Origin: Bacteroidales bacterium
Lineage (GTDB): Bacteria > Bacteroidota > Bacteroidia > Bacteroidales > P3
Direction of reading: 5' to 3'
Assembly: GCA_017443265.1 (NCBI GenBank)
Contig: JAFSOU010000079.1
Span: 1-41,968, forward strand
Length of the DNA: 41,968 nt
Position 1 is the first letter of the stretch. Each line of letters begins with the position of its first letter. Both the position numbers and the translations under genes were made by a program. Positions 1-9,110 of this stretch are shown here, piece after piece. The notes under the pieces are model-generated. The model had not been told where the DNA came from. It saw only the letters and a program-made list of their open reading frames with translations, and made no database searches.

Positions 1-1
1 T

Positions 2-778
2 CCTTGTGACATACATGATATAATTGATGAGAATGATAACGAGTATATCCCCTTGAAAGAAGATACACGTCATTACATAGAAATATGGAGCGAATTTGTA
101 CGGCTTGCTGCAAAAAATCATTGCAAACTACCAGGTTTTCCCATTTGGGCAATGGAATTTGGAGCAACGTATGATTATGAGGATGTACCACCATGCCATC
201 AGAGAACAAAGCAATTAAAAGGCAAACGGGGAAAACTAGGACGTTTGATAGTGGGCAAGAGCCATAAACAAATGATGGCTCAACTTCCTGTATATGCACA
301 AGATATTAGAAAAAAAGGAGAGAAATTCCAAGATTGGAAGATACGGTATATAAGACAAAATAGAGAATTCTATGCAGCGAATAAAAGTTGGATAGATACT
401 TGGATTCATAACATTCAAGATTTACAAAACAGTCACATGAAATTTGAGTGGAATTGTGGCAGCAATGCTTCAATGACACTTGATGACAAAATAATCCAGT
501 TTCGTGCATCTGGAGTAAGAGTGAAGATGCCTACTTTTTCACCTGCACTGAATCTGGTTGGTACTCAAATTCCTATATTTCCATGGGTTCATGTGCCAGA
601 TTCAGATTTGTTAGGGAGATATATGACAATAAAGGAGGCTGCTAGAATCCAGGGAATGGAAGACTTGCGTTTCGAAGATGATAATTTCCAGATGACTCCA
701 ACCAGATGTTTTGAAGCCCTTGGCAACGCAGTTAATGTGGAAGTAGTTGGAAAAATTGCTAAAGAATTAATAAGATAG
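2..778 (+). CDS. DNA cytosine-5 methyltransferase, C-terminal part (5' end outside window)
   Basis: The frame is open from base 2 to the TAG at 776-778 with no credible start, so the gene begins upstream. The C-terminus carries the last conserved blocks of C5 DNA methyltransferases: RASGVRVKMPTFSPAL-like motif IX followed by a proline-rich stretch, then TIKEAARIQGM and the GNAVNVEVV block of motif X. The preceding region would hold the target recognition domain. The catalytic PC motif and the SAM-binding FxGxG lie outside the window. It stands 14 bp before the GHKL ATPase gene and in the same direction, so it is probably the modification subunit of the operon. The base composition is AT-rich, like the next four genes. 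The family is confident; sequence specificity cannot be told. Confidence 0.88.
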   Translation, partial: PCDIHDIIDENDNEYIPLKEDTRHYIEIWSEFVRLAAKNHCKLPGFPIWAMEFGATYDYEDVPPCHQRTKQLKGKRGKLGRLIVGKSHKQMMAQLPVYAQDIRKKGEKFQDWKIRYIRQNREFYAANKSWIDTWIHNIQDLQNSHMKFEWNCGSNASMTLDDKIIQFRASGVRVKMPTFSPALNLVGTQIPIFPWVHVPDSDLLGRYMTIKEAARIQGMEDLRFEDDNFQMTPTRCFEALGNAVNVEVVGKIAKELIR

Positions 779-792
779 CCAGTTGTAGAATT

Positions 793-2265
793 ATGAATAA
801 CGAAGTTGAAATACAAGAGTTAAACATTCAGCCACAAGCTGGTGTCATTGGTGTTTTTTCTCGCTTGAATTATAAGCCTTGGTATGCAATTGCTGAGTTT
901 GTCGATAACTCTACCCAATCTTTCTATTCACATCAGAGGGAGTTGTCGGTTCATGGAATAAACGAGGTTGAAATCTCCATCAATTATGATGATGAGAAAG
1001 ATATCCTCACCATAGTTGACGATGCTTTTGGCATGGAGTTTGCCGATTTTGCTCGTGCGGTAAAAGTGGATTCCCCTCCCGAGAACAAAAATGGTCGTAA
1101 CGAGTTCGGCATGGGCTTAAAGACCGCCGCTTCATGGTTTGGCGATATTTGGTCAGTTCGTTCTTCACAATTAGGCTCAGTCTATGAATATTATACTGAA
1201 ATCAACATTCCAGAATTACGAAAGAATAATGTGAATATTGTTGAAATCAAGCGTTCTCATGTTGATCCATCGACCCACGGTACTACCATAACTATTCGCA
1301 ATGTGACCAAGAAGATCGGTTCTTCGCGAACCAAAGGGAAGATAGTAGAATTACTAAAGAGTATGTATCGCCGTGATTTGAATAATGGACTTGTACACAT
1401 CTTGTATGATGGGGAACCTTTGTATTATGATGAATACGATTGTTTGTCTTTCAGAAATCAAACATGGAGGAAAGAGATTGATTTCTCGTTCGATTTTGAT
1501 GGGCATTGTCATCGAGTTGTTGGTTTTGTGGGAATATTGGCTCATGGTGGATTTGGACGTGCTGGCTTTGCACTGTTCAGAAGAAATCGAGTAGTGGTCG
1601 GTGGTGAAGACTTCAACTATAAACCGGATGAAATCTTTGGCCAGGCTCAAAGTACAATTGCTCATAAATTGTTTGGAGAACTTGACTTAGATGACTTCCC
1701 AATCAATCAAGCAAAAGATGGATTCGTATGGGATGATGGTCTCGAAGAAGAGTTCATCAAACACCTAAAATCTTATATCAAAGAGTATGTTGAGATTGCC
1801 AAGATTACAAATAAGGACAGGGAGAAAGAAGAAGCCACTTCAAAGAGTGTATCAGATAATGTACAAAATCAGGTTCAAGATGCAATAGAGCATTCTTTTG
1901 GGAAACAGTTAGATACAACAGAGCCTTCCTTGTTTGATGCAACTCCGAGTACCGAACCATCCAAAGGGCAATCTGCACTTGATTTATACAAAGAATATCA
2001 GACTGAACAGAATAATCAGCCAGAGGTTATTGATGATAAAGTTCGCACATATCCTATTCAAATGGATGGAGCTAGCAAATGTATTATATCTGTACGATGG
2101 ACATTGGGGAATTCTTCAACATGGATAAAAGTCGATGCAGAAGAAGACGGAAGTAAAGCTGACATTCAACTCAACATCAATCATCCATTCTTCAAACCAT
2201 ATTCCGAAAAAGAAGACTTCAAATCGGTCCTGGAAAAGTTTGCAATAGCATTCGCTTTAGCATAA
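793..2265 (+). CDS. MORC/MutL-like GHKL ATPase of a defence operon, C-terminally truncated by in-frame TAA
   Basis: The 490-residue protein shows the GHKL ATP-binding fold at its N-terminus: N-box EFVDNS (E35, D38, N39), the DDAFGM motif (D77, G80, M81) that coordinates the adenine, and the glycine-rich lid EFGMGLKTAA (G106, G108, K110). This is the ATPase type known from MORC and MutL homologues in restriction-modification operons. The middle (about 130-340) would be the S5-like transducer domain, followed by a low-complexity linker (about 345-420) and a small C-terminal domain. The frame closes with TAA at 2263-2265, but the next 32 codons in the same frame read like the natural C-terminus and end 1 bp before the next gene. 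The protein is therefore probably missing its last 33 residues. Confidence 0.85.
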   Translation: MNNEVEIQELNIQPQAGVIGVFSRLNYKPWYAIAEFVDNSTQSFYSHQRELSVHGINEVEISINYDDEKDILTIVDDAFGMEFADFARAVKVDSPPENKNGRNEFGMGLKTAASWFGDIWSVRSSQLGSVYEYYTEINIPELRKNNVNIVEIKRSHVDPSTHGTTITIRNVTKKIGSSRTKGKIVELLKSMYRRDLNNGLVHILYDGEPLYYDEYDCLSFRNQTWRKEIDFSFDFDGHCHRVVGFVGILAHGGFGRAGFALFRRNRVVVGGEDFNYKPDEIFGQAQSTIAHKLFGELDLDDFPINQAKDGFVWDDGLEEEFIKHLKSYIKEYVEIAKITNKDREKEEATSKSVSDNVQNQVQDAIEHSFGKQLDTTEPSLFDATPSTEPSKGQSALDLYKEYQTEQNNQPEVIDDKVRTYPIQMDGASKCIISVRWTLGNSSTWIKVDAEEDGSKADIQLNINHPFFKPYSEKEDFKSVLEKFAIAFALA

Positions 2266-2364
2266 ATACGAGCAAAAAGGAATGCGGATGCAGAAGGAAG
2301 AATAAGTCCCAATGCATTTAGAACCCATATCAACAACTTTCTTAGAGAATTAACAAACGAATAG
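2266..2364 (+). other. In-frame C-terminal remnant of the GHKL ATPase gene
   Basis: Directly after the TAA at 2263-2265 the same frame stays open for 32 codons (beginning IRAKRNADAEGRISPNAFRT) and stops at TAG 2362-2364, one base before the ATG of the Z1 gene at 2366. The charged, helix-like sequence and the tight junction match the rest of the operon. A single base change such as GAA to TAA would explain the stop. It could also be a sequencing or assembly error. Confidence 0.75.
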
Positions 2365-2365
2365 T

Positions 2366-4534
2366 ATGGAACAGTATAATGTAAATAGACCAGATTCAAT
2401 TCGGCCAATGATCGAAGGGGCGTATTTTAGGCGCATTCATCAAAGGCACATTGAGTCATATGGGGAAGCAGGAGCGAGTAATATTGTCCAAAATGCACGT
2501 GCTACATATGCTAAACTTATGCAACAACTCCATTCTGGATTAGACAACAATCATAATTCTCTTTTGGTTGGAAAAGTCCAATCAGGAAAAACTTCAAATT
2601 TAGAGTTGCTGACAGCATTGGCTTTTGATAATGGATATAATTTCCTTCTTATTTTTGGCGGTTATGACAAGGAACTGCTGCGTCAAAGCACTGAACGCTT
2701 TGGAACTACATTTGAAACAGCAGGAGGTGAAGATGTCCTCTATTCTGAAACACCAGTTCTATTTACTACAAATGAACCAACTAAGGAATCTGTTTCTATC
2801 AACAGTTTGGACCCAGAGTTCGCAAAGCAGTTAATTGAAGAGAAACGTCCAATCATTATTACCTGCCTTAAACGACCGCCTGCAATGAAAGCAGCCTTGA
2901 AGGCTATCTGTAAAGTTTTGGAGTCTGTTGCAGGAATAGTACCTTTTATAATTGATGATGAGGGAGACCAAGCTAGTCTAAACACGGCAAAAGACAAAGC
3001 CCGCAATTCAACCCCAACGTATAAGACAATAGTAAAGATTAAGGAAGTCTTAGACAATCCTTTATATCTTTCTGTTACTGCTACTCCTCATGCAAACATC
3101 TTTCAAGAAGATATAAGTGCACTAAACCCCGCATCGATTCACACCGTACAACCCGGTTCTGGATATGACGGCGCAAGTATATACCACCTTGCGGAGAACG
3201 ATATAATAGAGGATGTCCCAGATACGGATTCCCCTTTGCAGATATCGACATCTTTAAAAGAGGCTATTTATTACTTTTTCATTGCTAGTGCAATTAAAAG
3301 ATTTAGATCTTCCAGTAAGAAAGATAAAAGATCTGACATGATTATTCATGTTGATAGAACCGTTGCTGCCCATGGAAGTATTTATTCTGCTATACATGAC
3401 ATGTTAGATGAAGTTAAACAAGCCTTTATTGAAGACGATTCTGTTGCTTTTTATATAAACAAAATAAGGAAATGCTACGAAAAGTATCTTTCATTAGAGA
3501 TTAAGCAACAATATCCATTAGATGACCATCTCATCTCTGAGATATCCAAAGTAATACAATCTACAGGTGCAATATTACAAAATGGTATAGGCAAGCATAC
3601 GAAAGAGATGGAGTTGACAAAATTGCACAAGATTTATATTGGTGGTGACCTACTCCAGCGTGGCTTAACCTTTTCGAATCTGATAGTTTCATATTTTACA
3701 CGTTTTGCAAAGACTGGCGGTAATATGGATACAACTTTACAGAGGGCAAGATGGTTTGGATATAGAAGTAAATATCTAGATCTATGTAAAATCTTCACGA
3801 CTGTTGAAATAGCCAAGGAGTTTACTGTTCTCGCAGAAGTAGAAGATGACTTGTGGGAACAATTTGACGATGTGGAAAATGGAGTATTAGAAATAAAAGA
3901 TATAATTATTCAAGCTGAGAACACTAAACAAAAACCGACTGCTAAGAATAAAGCGAAGTTCAAGAAAATTTCATTCAAGAATCGCTGGATTAAACAAAAA
4001 TTTTTGGTTGTAGATGATGCTGAAATATCTGCAAACAATGCTCACGTTGAAGAACTTATTTCGTCAATATCTACATGGATGCCCACAACAGCAGGTAGTA
4101 CCAATGGCTCTTTTACAGCAAAATATGCATTGTTCACAGCAGAACAACTTATTACGCTCATTCAATCTATAGATACTGCATTTGATCGAGAGCCATTTAA
4201 TAAAAGACCTGTCCTAGAATTAATGGGGTCATCTGATATACCTGTCATTTTGATGTGGACTGATGACAACAGCAAAGTGCGATACCGTTCTATTTATAAT
4301 GACGCTGCTCATGACAGAATAAAGGCTTTGCATCAAGGTGCAAATACAACAGATATAAGTCTGCTTACATATCTTGGTGACCAAAAAGTAATTGTCGATC
4401 CTGACAAGGTTAACATTCAGATTCACTACATATCACCGGGCTTGTCTAAATCAAATCGATTACAGAAAGACCAGTTTATGTTTGCAATATACATACCCAA
4501 GGATAAAATATATTTTGTAAAAGAGAATGATTGA
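2366..4534 (+). CDS. Z1-domain superfamily-II helicase/ATPase
   Basis: This 722-residue protein has a Walker A loop GKVQSGKT (69-76), a DEGD Walker B box (198-201, inside FIIDDEGDQAS), motif III as TATP (238-241), and late helicase motifs: LLQRGLTFSNL and the arginine-finger block TTLQRARWFGYR. This set is the signature of Z1-domain proteins (PF10593), helicase-like ATPases found beside MORC/MutL-like ATPases in restriction-modification operons. It is expected to act on DNA together with the neighbouring nuclease. It starts 1 bp after the extended GHKL frame and overlaps the next gene by 8 bp (ATG at 4527, TGA at 4532-4534), which points to translational coupling. Full length for the family. 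Confidence 0.85.
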   Translation: MEQYNVNRPDSIRPMIEGAYFRRIHQRHIESYGEAGASNIVQNARATYAKLMQQLHSGLDNNHNSLLVGKVQSGKTSNLELLTALAFDNGYNFLLIFGGYDKELLRQSTERFGTTFETAGGEDVLYSETPVLFTTNEPTKESVSINSLDPEFAKQLIEEKRPIIITCLKRPPAMKAALKAICKVLESVAGIVPFIIDDEGDQASLNTAKDKARNSTPTYKTIVKIKEVLDNPLYLSVTATPHANIFQEDISALNPASIHTVQPGSGYDGASIYHLAENDIIEDVPDTDSPLQISTSLKEAIYYFFIASAIKRFRSSSKKDKRSDMIIHVDRTVAAHGSIYSAIHDMLDEVKQAFIEDDSVAFYINKIRKCYEKYLSLEIKQQYPLDDHLISEISKVIQSTGAILQNGIGKHTKEMELTKLHKIYIGGDLLQRGLTFSNLIVSYFTRFAKTGGNMDTTLQRARWFGYRSKYLDLCKIFTTVEIAKEFTVLAEVEDDLWEQFDDVENGVLEIKDIIIQAENTKQKPTAKNKAKFKKISFKNRWIKQKFLVVDDAEISANNAHVEELISSISTWMPTTAGSTNGSFTAKYALFTAEQLITLIQSIDTAFDREPFNKRPVLELMGSSDIPVILMWTDDNSKVRYRSIYNDAAHDRIKALHQGANTTDISLLTYLGDQKVIVDPDKVNIQIHYISPGLSKSNRLQKDQFMFAIYIPKDKIYFVKEND

Positions 4535-5489
4535 AACAAACCATCTTATAGAGAAAGTACAACAATGCCCACATGATAGTACTCTCTATTTACTAGAGAA
4601 ACTACCTTGTGAAACAGGATTATTTGCTTCCAATGGAAATGTTTTATACTTAGTTCCGAACAAAGAGAAGTGCTCACCAATAAGTATAAAGACGGAATAC
4701 CTGCGTGTAGAAACAAATATATTTGTTTCTGCATTCAATCCATCTGTTTCTTCTTTCGAGAATGGTTGCTACAATTATGTTGAACTTCAATTATCAACAA
4801 TGAATAACTATGAGGCAAACCTAAGCGCTTTCATAAACTTATGTTTGGCTCATGCTACATATAAACACGGCGAAGAGTTTATGTCTTTCTTCGACTCCTT
4901 AGTTTCATTGTTTCAATTACCAAGAGAGCAACAATATAAGAATCTTGTCGGGTTAATGGGAGAATTGTTGCTAATAGAGTATGTGTATCAAAACTTCAAA
5001 GAAGATTTATCTCTGTTTTGGCATAATGAAGGTTCATCTTCTCGTTTGGATTTTACATGTCCGTATGCAAATTTCGAAGTCAAAACAACTCTGGCGGATT
5101 CTCTAAGTTTTACGATTAAGCATAATCAACTTTTTGTTGACTCAGAAAATAACTATCTTGTTGCTGTATCAATCGAGGAAAATAACTCTGGCCGTACGTT
5201 AGAGGATTTGATAACAATGCTATTGCAAAACCCTGTTATTTGCAATAGCATGAATTTTAGTGTAAACATTGAAAAAGAGAAAAGACGCATCTCACCGTCT
5301 GAAATAACCAGTCGTCGATTTGTTCTTAAAAAGATTGGTTGCTACCGTGCTACTGAGATTAATCCTTTCACGAATATACCTGATAATGTAGAAGATTTAT
5401 CCTATAAATTAAACTTATTGCCCTTTACTTGGGTGTCGTTTTCTAAAATAATTCCTCAAAAGCAAACAATAAAAATAATAGTATTATGA
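4527..5489 (+). CDS. PD-(D/E)XK motif protein (DUF4420-like), restriction nuclease candidate
   Basis: The 320-residue protein matches the PD-(D/E)XK 'DUF4420' type: a helix with GLMGELLLIEYVY (E146), then HNEGSSSRLDFTC (D175), then FEVKTTL (E184, K186). These form the expected E...D...ExK metal site of a restriction-endonuclease fold. The N-terminal 130 residues are mostly strands and carry no motif I recognise. It overlaps both neighbours (8 bp with Z1 and 4 bp, ATGA, with the DUF2075 gene), so it is made with them. Within the operon it is the best candidate for the DNA-cleaving subunit. Confidence 0.8.
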   Translation: MIETNHLIEKVQQCPHDSTLYLLEKLPCETGLFASNGNVLYLVPNKEKCSPISIKTEYLRVETNIFVSAFNPSVSSFENGCYNYVELQLSTMNNYEANLSAFINLCLAHATYKHGEEFMSFFDSLVSLFQLPREQQYKNLVGLMGELLLIEYVYQNFKEDLSLFWHNEGSSSRLDFTCPYANFEVKTTLADSLSFTIKHNQLFVDSENNYLVAVSIEENNSGRTLEDLITMLLQNPVICNSMNFSVNIEKEKRRISPSEITSRRFVLKKIGCYRATEINPFTNIPDNVEDLSYKLNLLPFTWVSFSKIIPQKQTIKIIVL

Positions 5490-7639
5490 CTTCCGGAAAA
5501 CATGTATCTTATGAAGTAAGTGAGTTTCTGAAACTCACTAAGGAACAATTTACAGGAAATTTACGTGACGAGAGTAAACAAACTCAAACATGGGATCATG
5601 AGTTTGATCATCTCCAAAAAGTATTGAGTGAACTAGATATTGAAGGCCATATTATCTTTGAATATGGTATCCCTAGTCTAAACTTTGTGATTGATGTTGT
5701 GCTTTTAACGAAAGGAAAGATATTCGTCATTGAATATAAAGATGGCGATTCTTCCAAATATTATGCGCCAATAGACCTCAAACAATGCAGAAACTATGCA
5801 CTAAGGCTAAAGTACTTCCATAGCACTAGTAGTGATAGATGGATAATTCCAATTCTTGTTGAGATGAGTGCACCAGATGTGGACTTTGATAAAGACAAGA
5901 ATGATGAGATATCTGTATGGAATACAATTAAATGTAACCAAAATAATCTTGCGGAAGCTATTAGTACCGTGAATACGTCTCTGGAATGCGATGAAGATGA
6001 TAATAAATGGGAAGAATCCTGGGAAAATGGCATTTATAAAGCAACACCAACAATAATCAAAGCAGCATGTGAAATGTGGGAACGTCAAAATGTGCGTGGA
6101 CTTGATTCAGGCGAATCAGATCCTGACACACGTTTAGCAGCAGAAGATTATGTTCTGGAAATTGTTCTTCAGGCAAAAGCGAACAAAAGTAAGTCTATCG
6201 TATTTGTGACGGGCGTTCCTGGAGCTGGAAAGACCCTTGTGGGATTAGGTCTTTCTGTTCGTTGCCAGGATTATGGCGCAAGCATGCTCTCTGGTAATGA
6301 TCCGTTAGTTAGAGTACTTTCAACTGCTCTACGTCGGGATTTAGACAAACAATATAAAACTAATAAGAAATTTATGAATGATGAAATAATAAAAAAATAT
6401 GAGCATGCAAAAGCAAAAGGATTGTCTCAGAAGGAACGAGAAAAGGAGAAGGACGCAATCTCTGTTGATGCCGTTATTCGTACTGCATACGCATACAAAC
6501 AAGAAATAATTCAAAACAGGTTAAATTGGGGAAATAAAACATATACACTTCGAGAAGGAGTTGATAAAGGATCTCAACATGTTATAATCTTTGATGAAGC
6601 ACAACGCGCCTGGACAAGAGAAAAAATGCTTACTCCTGGACAATCAGGTAAAAAAGAATGGCAAGATAAAGAAAATTGGCCTTTTTCTGAACCAGGTCTT
6701 CTTCTTTGGGATATGAACCAACGTGATTGGGGCGTATTTGTTTGTCTTGTAGGCGGAGGACAAGAGATCAATACTGGTGAAGCTGGTATCGGAGAATGGA
6801 TGAAAGTTCTTGCTACTGATCCTTATAAAGGTTGGCAAATCTATTTGTCTAATCAATTAGTTAAAGAAGAAGAATATCAACGCAGAAATTCAGATAATAA
6901 GTTACTTCAAGATTATTGTAAAGAATTTGAGAAACAAAAGCGTTTAAACAAAAAAAAAGAACTACATTTAACAGAAAGCCAACGTTCTATTCGTAATAGT
7001 AAAGTGTCAGATTTTGTTAACAAACTTCTTTCTCGCAAAGTTGAAGAGGCGAAAACTCTTTATGAGGAGATATTTCCAACGTACAAGATTTATCTTACAA
7101 GAAATGTACAGACAGCTAAGGAAAAACTAAAGGAAATGAAATCTTCTGGTGAATTTCCTGAGATAACTCGTATGGGGATGCTTATGTCTTCAGAAGCCGC
7201 GCGTATGAGACCTTTTGGTTATGAGATAAAGAAAGTCAGAGAATATCTTAGTAAAACTCCAAACTGGTTTCTGGATTCTTCTGAGTATGTTGGCTCTTCT
7301 GACTATTTAGAGGTCGCGCTCAACGAATTTTTTGTTCAAGGACTAGAAATAGATTATGCAACAGTTATGTGGGATGCTGATTTTCGTTACGATCAAAACA
7401 ATAATGACTGGGAATATTTCTGTTTTGATGGGAAAAACAAATGGAGTAAAAGAGATGAGCCCCATCAAGATATCAAACGTTTCTATATGAAAAATGCCTA
7501 TCGTGTTCTTCTTACTAGAGCTCGTCTCGGTATGGTTATTTTTGTTCCAGAAGGAAGTTCGACTGACAAAACACGTAATCCAAAATTCTACGATTGTACG
7601 TATAACTATCTTAAATCAATAGGCATAAAAGAAATATAG
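5486..7639 (+). CDS. DUF2075-type helicase with N-terminal PD-(D/E)XK-like domain
   Basis: The 717-residue protein starts with a nuclease-like region (about 35-110): FVIDVVLL (D70), then IFVIEYKDGD (E83, K85) and DLKQCRNYALRL, a pattern like NERD/PD-(D/E)XK domains. The helicase core follows: Walker A GVPGAGKT (243-250), DEAQR (370-374), a GGGQEIN motif III-like segment, and the final motif NAYRVLLTRAR near the C-terminus that characterises DUF2075 superfamily-I-like helicases. It is the last gene of the operon and starts with an ATGA overlap. Many related systems have a different last gene, so this helicase-nuclease may be a variant effector. The region downstream to 7740 starts with an 84-bp repeat only 11 bp after the stop. 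Confidence 0.83.
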   Translation: MTSGKHVSYEVSEFLKLTKEQFTGNLRDESKQTQTWDHEFDHLQKVLSELDIEGHIIFEYGIPSLNFVIDVVLLTKGKIFVIEYKDGDSSKYYAPIDLKQCRNYALRLKYFHSTSSDRWIIPILVEMSAPDVDFDKDKNDEISVWNTIKCNQNNLAEAISTVNTSLECDEDDNKWEESWENGIYKATPTIIKAACEMWERQNVRGLDSGESDPDTRLAAEDYVLEIVLQAKANKSKSIVFVTGVPGAGKTLVGLGLSVRCQDYGASMLSGNDPLVRVLSTALRRDLDKQYKTNKKFMNDEIIKKYEHAKAKGLSQKEREKEKDAISVDAVIRTAYAYKQEIIQNRLNWGNKTYTLREGVDKGSQHVIIFDEAQRAWTREKMLTPGQSGKKEWQDKENWPFSEPGLLLWDMNQRDWGVFVCLVGGGQEINTGEAGIGEWMKVLATDPYKGWQIYLSNQLVKEEEYQRRNSDNKLLQDYCKEFEKQKRLNKKKELHLTESQRSIRNSKVSDFVNKLLSRKVEEAKTLYEEIFPTYKIYLTRNVQTAKEKLKEMKSSGEFPEITRMGMLMSSEAARMRPFGYEIKKVREYLSKTPNWFLDSSEYVGSSDYLEVALNEFFVQGLEIDYATVMWDADFRYDQNNNDWEYFCFDGKNKWSKRDEPHQDIKRFYMKNAYRVLLTRARLGMVIFVPEGSSTDKTRNPKFYDCTYNYLKSIGIKEI

Positions 7640-7650
7640 TCCCCCCTCCA

Positions 7651-7734
7651 AAAATCACACTTTATCGTGGAAAAATGTGATTTTTTTCACACTTTTTGGA
7701 GATAAAATGTGAAAAATGCAACTTTTTGGCACAG
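7651..7734. repeat. 84-bp direct repeat, copy 1 (left flank of AAA_14 cassette)
   Basis: This block matches 9111-9194 at about 79 of 84 positions with no gaps (constant offset 1460). It contains two internal dyads, CACACTTT...ATGTG at 7656-7679 and 7688-7711. Here it lies downstream of the ATPase gene, in the same orientation as the copy in its promoter region. Confidence 0.95.
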
Positions 7735-7740
7735 CGGAGG

Positions 7741-9069
7741 CTATTTTTCAGCAATATAGTTGTTCACCCAGTCGGCCATAAAGATGGGTAGGTTTAGCAG
7801 GTTGCCATCCTTTTTTATATTGTTCATTGATAGGCGAATGCGAAGTTCGGGATGGTATTTTTTGTCGTATTCGGCAAAACTTTTACCGCTAATGCGGCTT
7901 TCCGATTTCACCTCTATGGGTACAACGGCAAGTTTGTAGGCTATCAGAAAATCAACTTCGGCTTTGTTGCCATACAAAGTCCAATAATGCGGGGTGTCCG
8001 CACCTTGTGCCAACAACGATGTGAGCACAAAATTTTCGGCTATGGCGCCTTTGAACTCGGTAAACAGGTTGGAGGCGTTCACAAAAATTTCTGCCGGCAG
8101 TTTCGCCAATTTGCGCAAAAGCCCTATGTCGAGCAGATACACCTTGAAAGCCGACGAGTTTTCGTAAAACGACAGTGGCAGTTCCGGTTTTTCGCATAGT
8201 TTCACTTTATAAATCATTCCTGCGTCTTCGAGCCATTGTAAGGCATTTTCATATTCTCGCGCTCTTGCCCCCTCACGCACCACTCGGTACACAAATTTGT
8301 TGTTTTCGCGCGAAAGCTGTTCGGGTGTTGATTTCCAGATGGCGTGGATTTTGGGTATGTCGGATGTCATTGAGTGTTTGCTGAAATCAATTTCGTATGC
8401 CATAAGGTTCTCGTCCAGTATTCTCTCCACAGCTTCGAGGCCGTGGTGGTCTATTGTAGCACAGGCGGCCAATGGAAGTCCTCCGCATGTCTGATAGGAG
8501 TGGTAATATTCTTCTGCTTGGTTATAAACTATTTCCGGCAAAGGGTCAAGGCTACCCGCGTGGTTGTTTATGCGTTCGAACAGTGAGGCATTGGATGCTC
8601 GTAAAAACTCCCTGAAAGTAACGGGATACATTCGCAGAAAATTCACCTTTCCAACAGGGAAAGAGAAAATTCCCTCGTTTATAGCCACTCCCAAAAGAGA
8701 GCCGGCCGCTATGATATGGTATTTTGGAGCGTCTTCGCAGAAATATTTCAAAGCGTTCAACGCCTCTTTGCATTCCTGTATCTCGTCGAAAAAAATCAGT
8801 GTCTTCTCGGGAATCAGTGGCACTTCGGTAAAATTGCCGAGTTCGCGGATGATGCGGTCGGGATCTTTGGTTTTTTCAAACACCCCGCACAGCTCACGTT
8901 TTCGGTCGAAATTGAATATCGCCAAATGTTTGTAGTAACGTTTTCCAAAGTCCTCAACAACCCATGTTTTTCCTATCTGGCGGGCACCTTGCAATATAAG
9001 AGGTTTGCGGTCGGCACGGTGTTTCCACGCCAAAAGTTGCTGAGTTACATCTCGTTTTATTGTTGTCAT
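7741..9069 (-). CDS. AAA_14/DUF4143 ATPase (first copy)
   Basis: This 442-residue protein has an N-terminal AAA-type domain with Walker A GARQIGKT (28-35) and Walker B LIFFDEIQ (D95, E96), followed by a sensor-like IIAAGSLLG. The C-terminal half is the DUF4143 region, ending in a PD-(D/E)XK-like signature KAEVDFLI...VVPIEVKS. The family is abundant in Bacteroidota and often listed as 'ATP-binding protein'; its role is not settled, though toxin/defence links have been suggested. It is transcribed against the defence operon and ends 102 bp from it. The gene, with its promoter, lies exactly between two 84-bp direct repeats. Start at the ATG 21 bp after a TATCTTTG box. Confidence 0.88.
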   Translation of the reverse strand: MTTIKRDVTQQLLAWKHRADRKPLILQGARQIGKTWVVEDFGKRYYKHLAIFNFDRKRELCGVFEKTKDPDRIIRELGNFTEVPLIPEKTLIFFDEIQECKEALNALKYFCEDAPKYHIIAAGSLLGVAINEGIFSFPVGKVNFLRMYPVTFREFLRASNASLFERINNHAGSLDPLPEIVYNQAEEYYHSYQTCGGLPLAACATIDHHGLEAVERILDENLMAYEIDFSKHSMTSDIPKIHAIWKSTPEQLSRENNKFVYRVVREGARAREYENALQWLEDAGMIYKVKLCEKPELPLSFYENSSAFKVYLLDIGLLRKLAKLPAEIFVNASNLFTEFKGAIAENFVLTSLLAQGADTPHYWTLYGNKAEVDFLIAYKLAVVPIEVKSESRISGKSFAEYDKKYHPELRIRLSMNNIKKDGNLLNLPIFMADWVNNYIAEK

Positions 9070-9089
9070 ATTCTCTTTTTTTTGTTCGG

Positions 9090-9097
9090 CAAAGATA
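9090..9097 (-). promoter_or_regulatory. Bacteroidota -7 box (TATCTTTG) for the AAA_14 gene
   Basis: Reading the minus strand, TATCTTTG is followed by GC and the ATG 21 bases later. No clear TTG lies at the -33 position; instead an A/T run and then two operator-like dyads precede it. Confidence 0.7.
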
Positions 9098-9110
9098 CGA
9101 AAAAAAAATT

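Noticed and set aside
53..778. TTG at 53 as start of the methyltransferase
   Set aside because: The frame is open back to base 2 and the catalytic half of the enzyme is missing, so the gene begins before the window.
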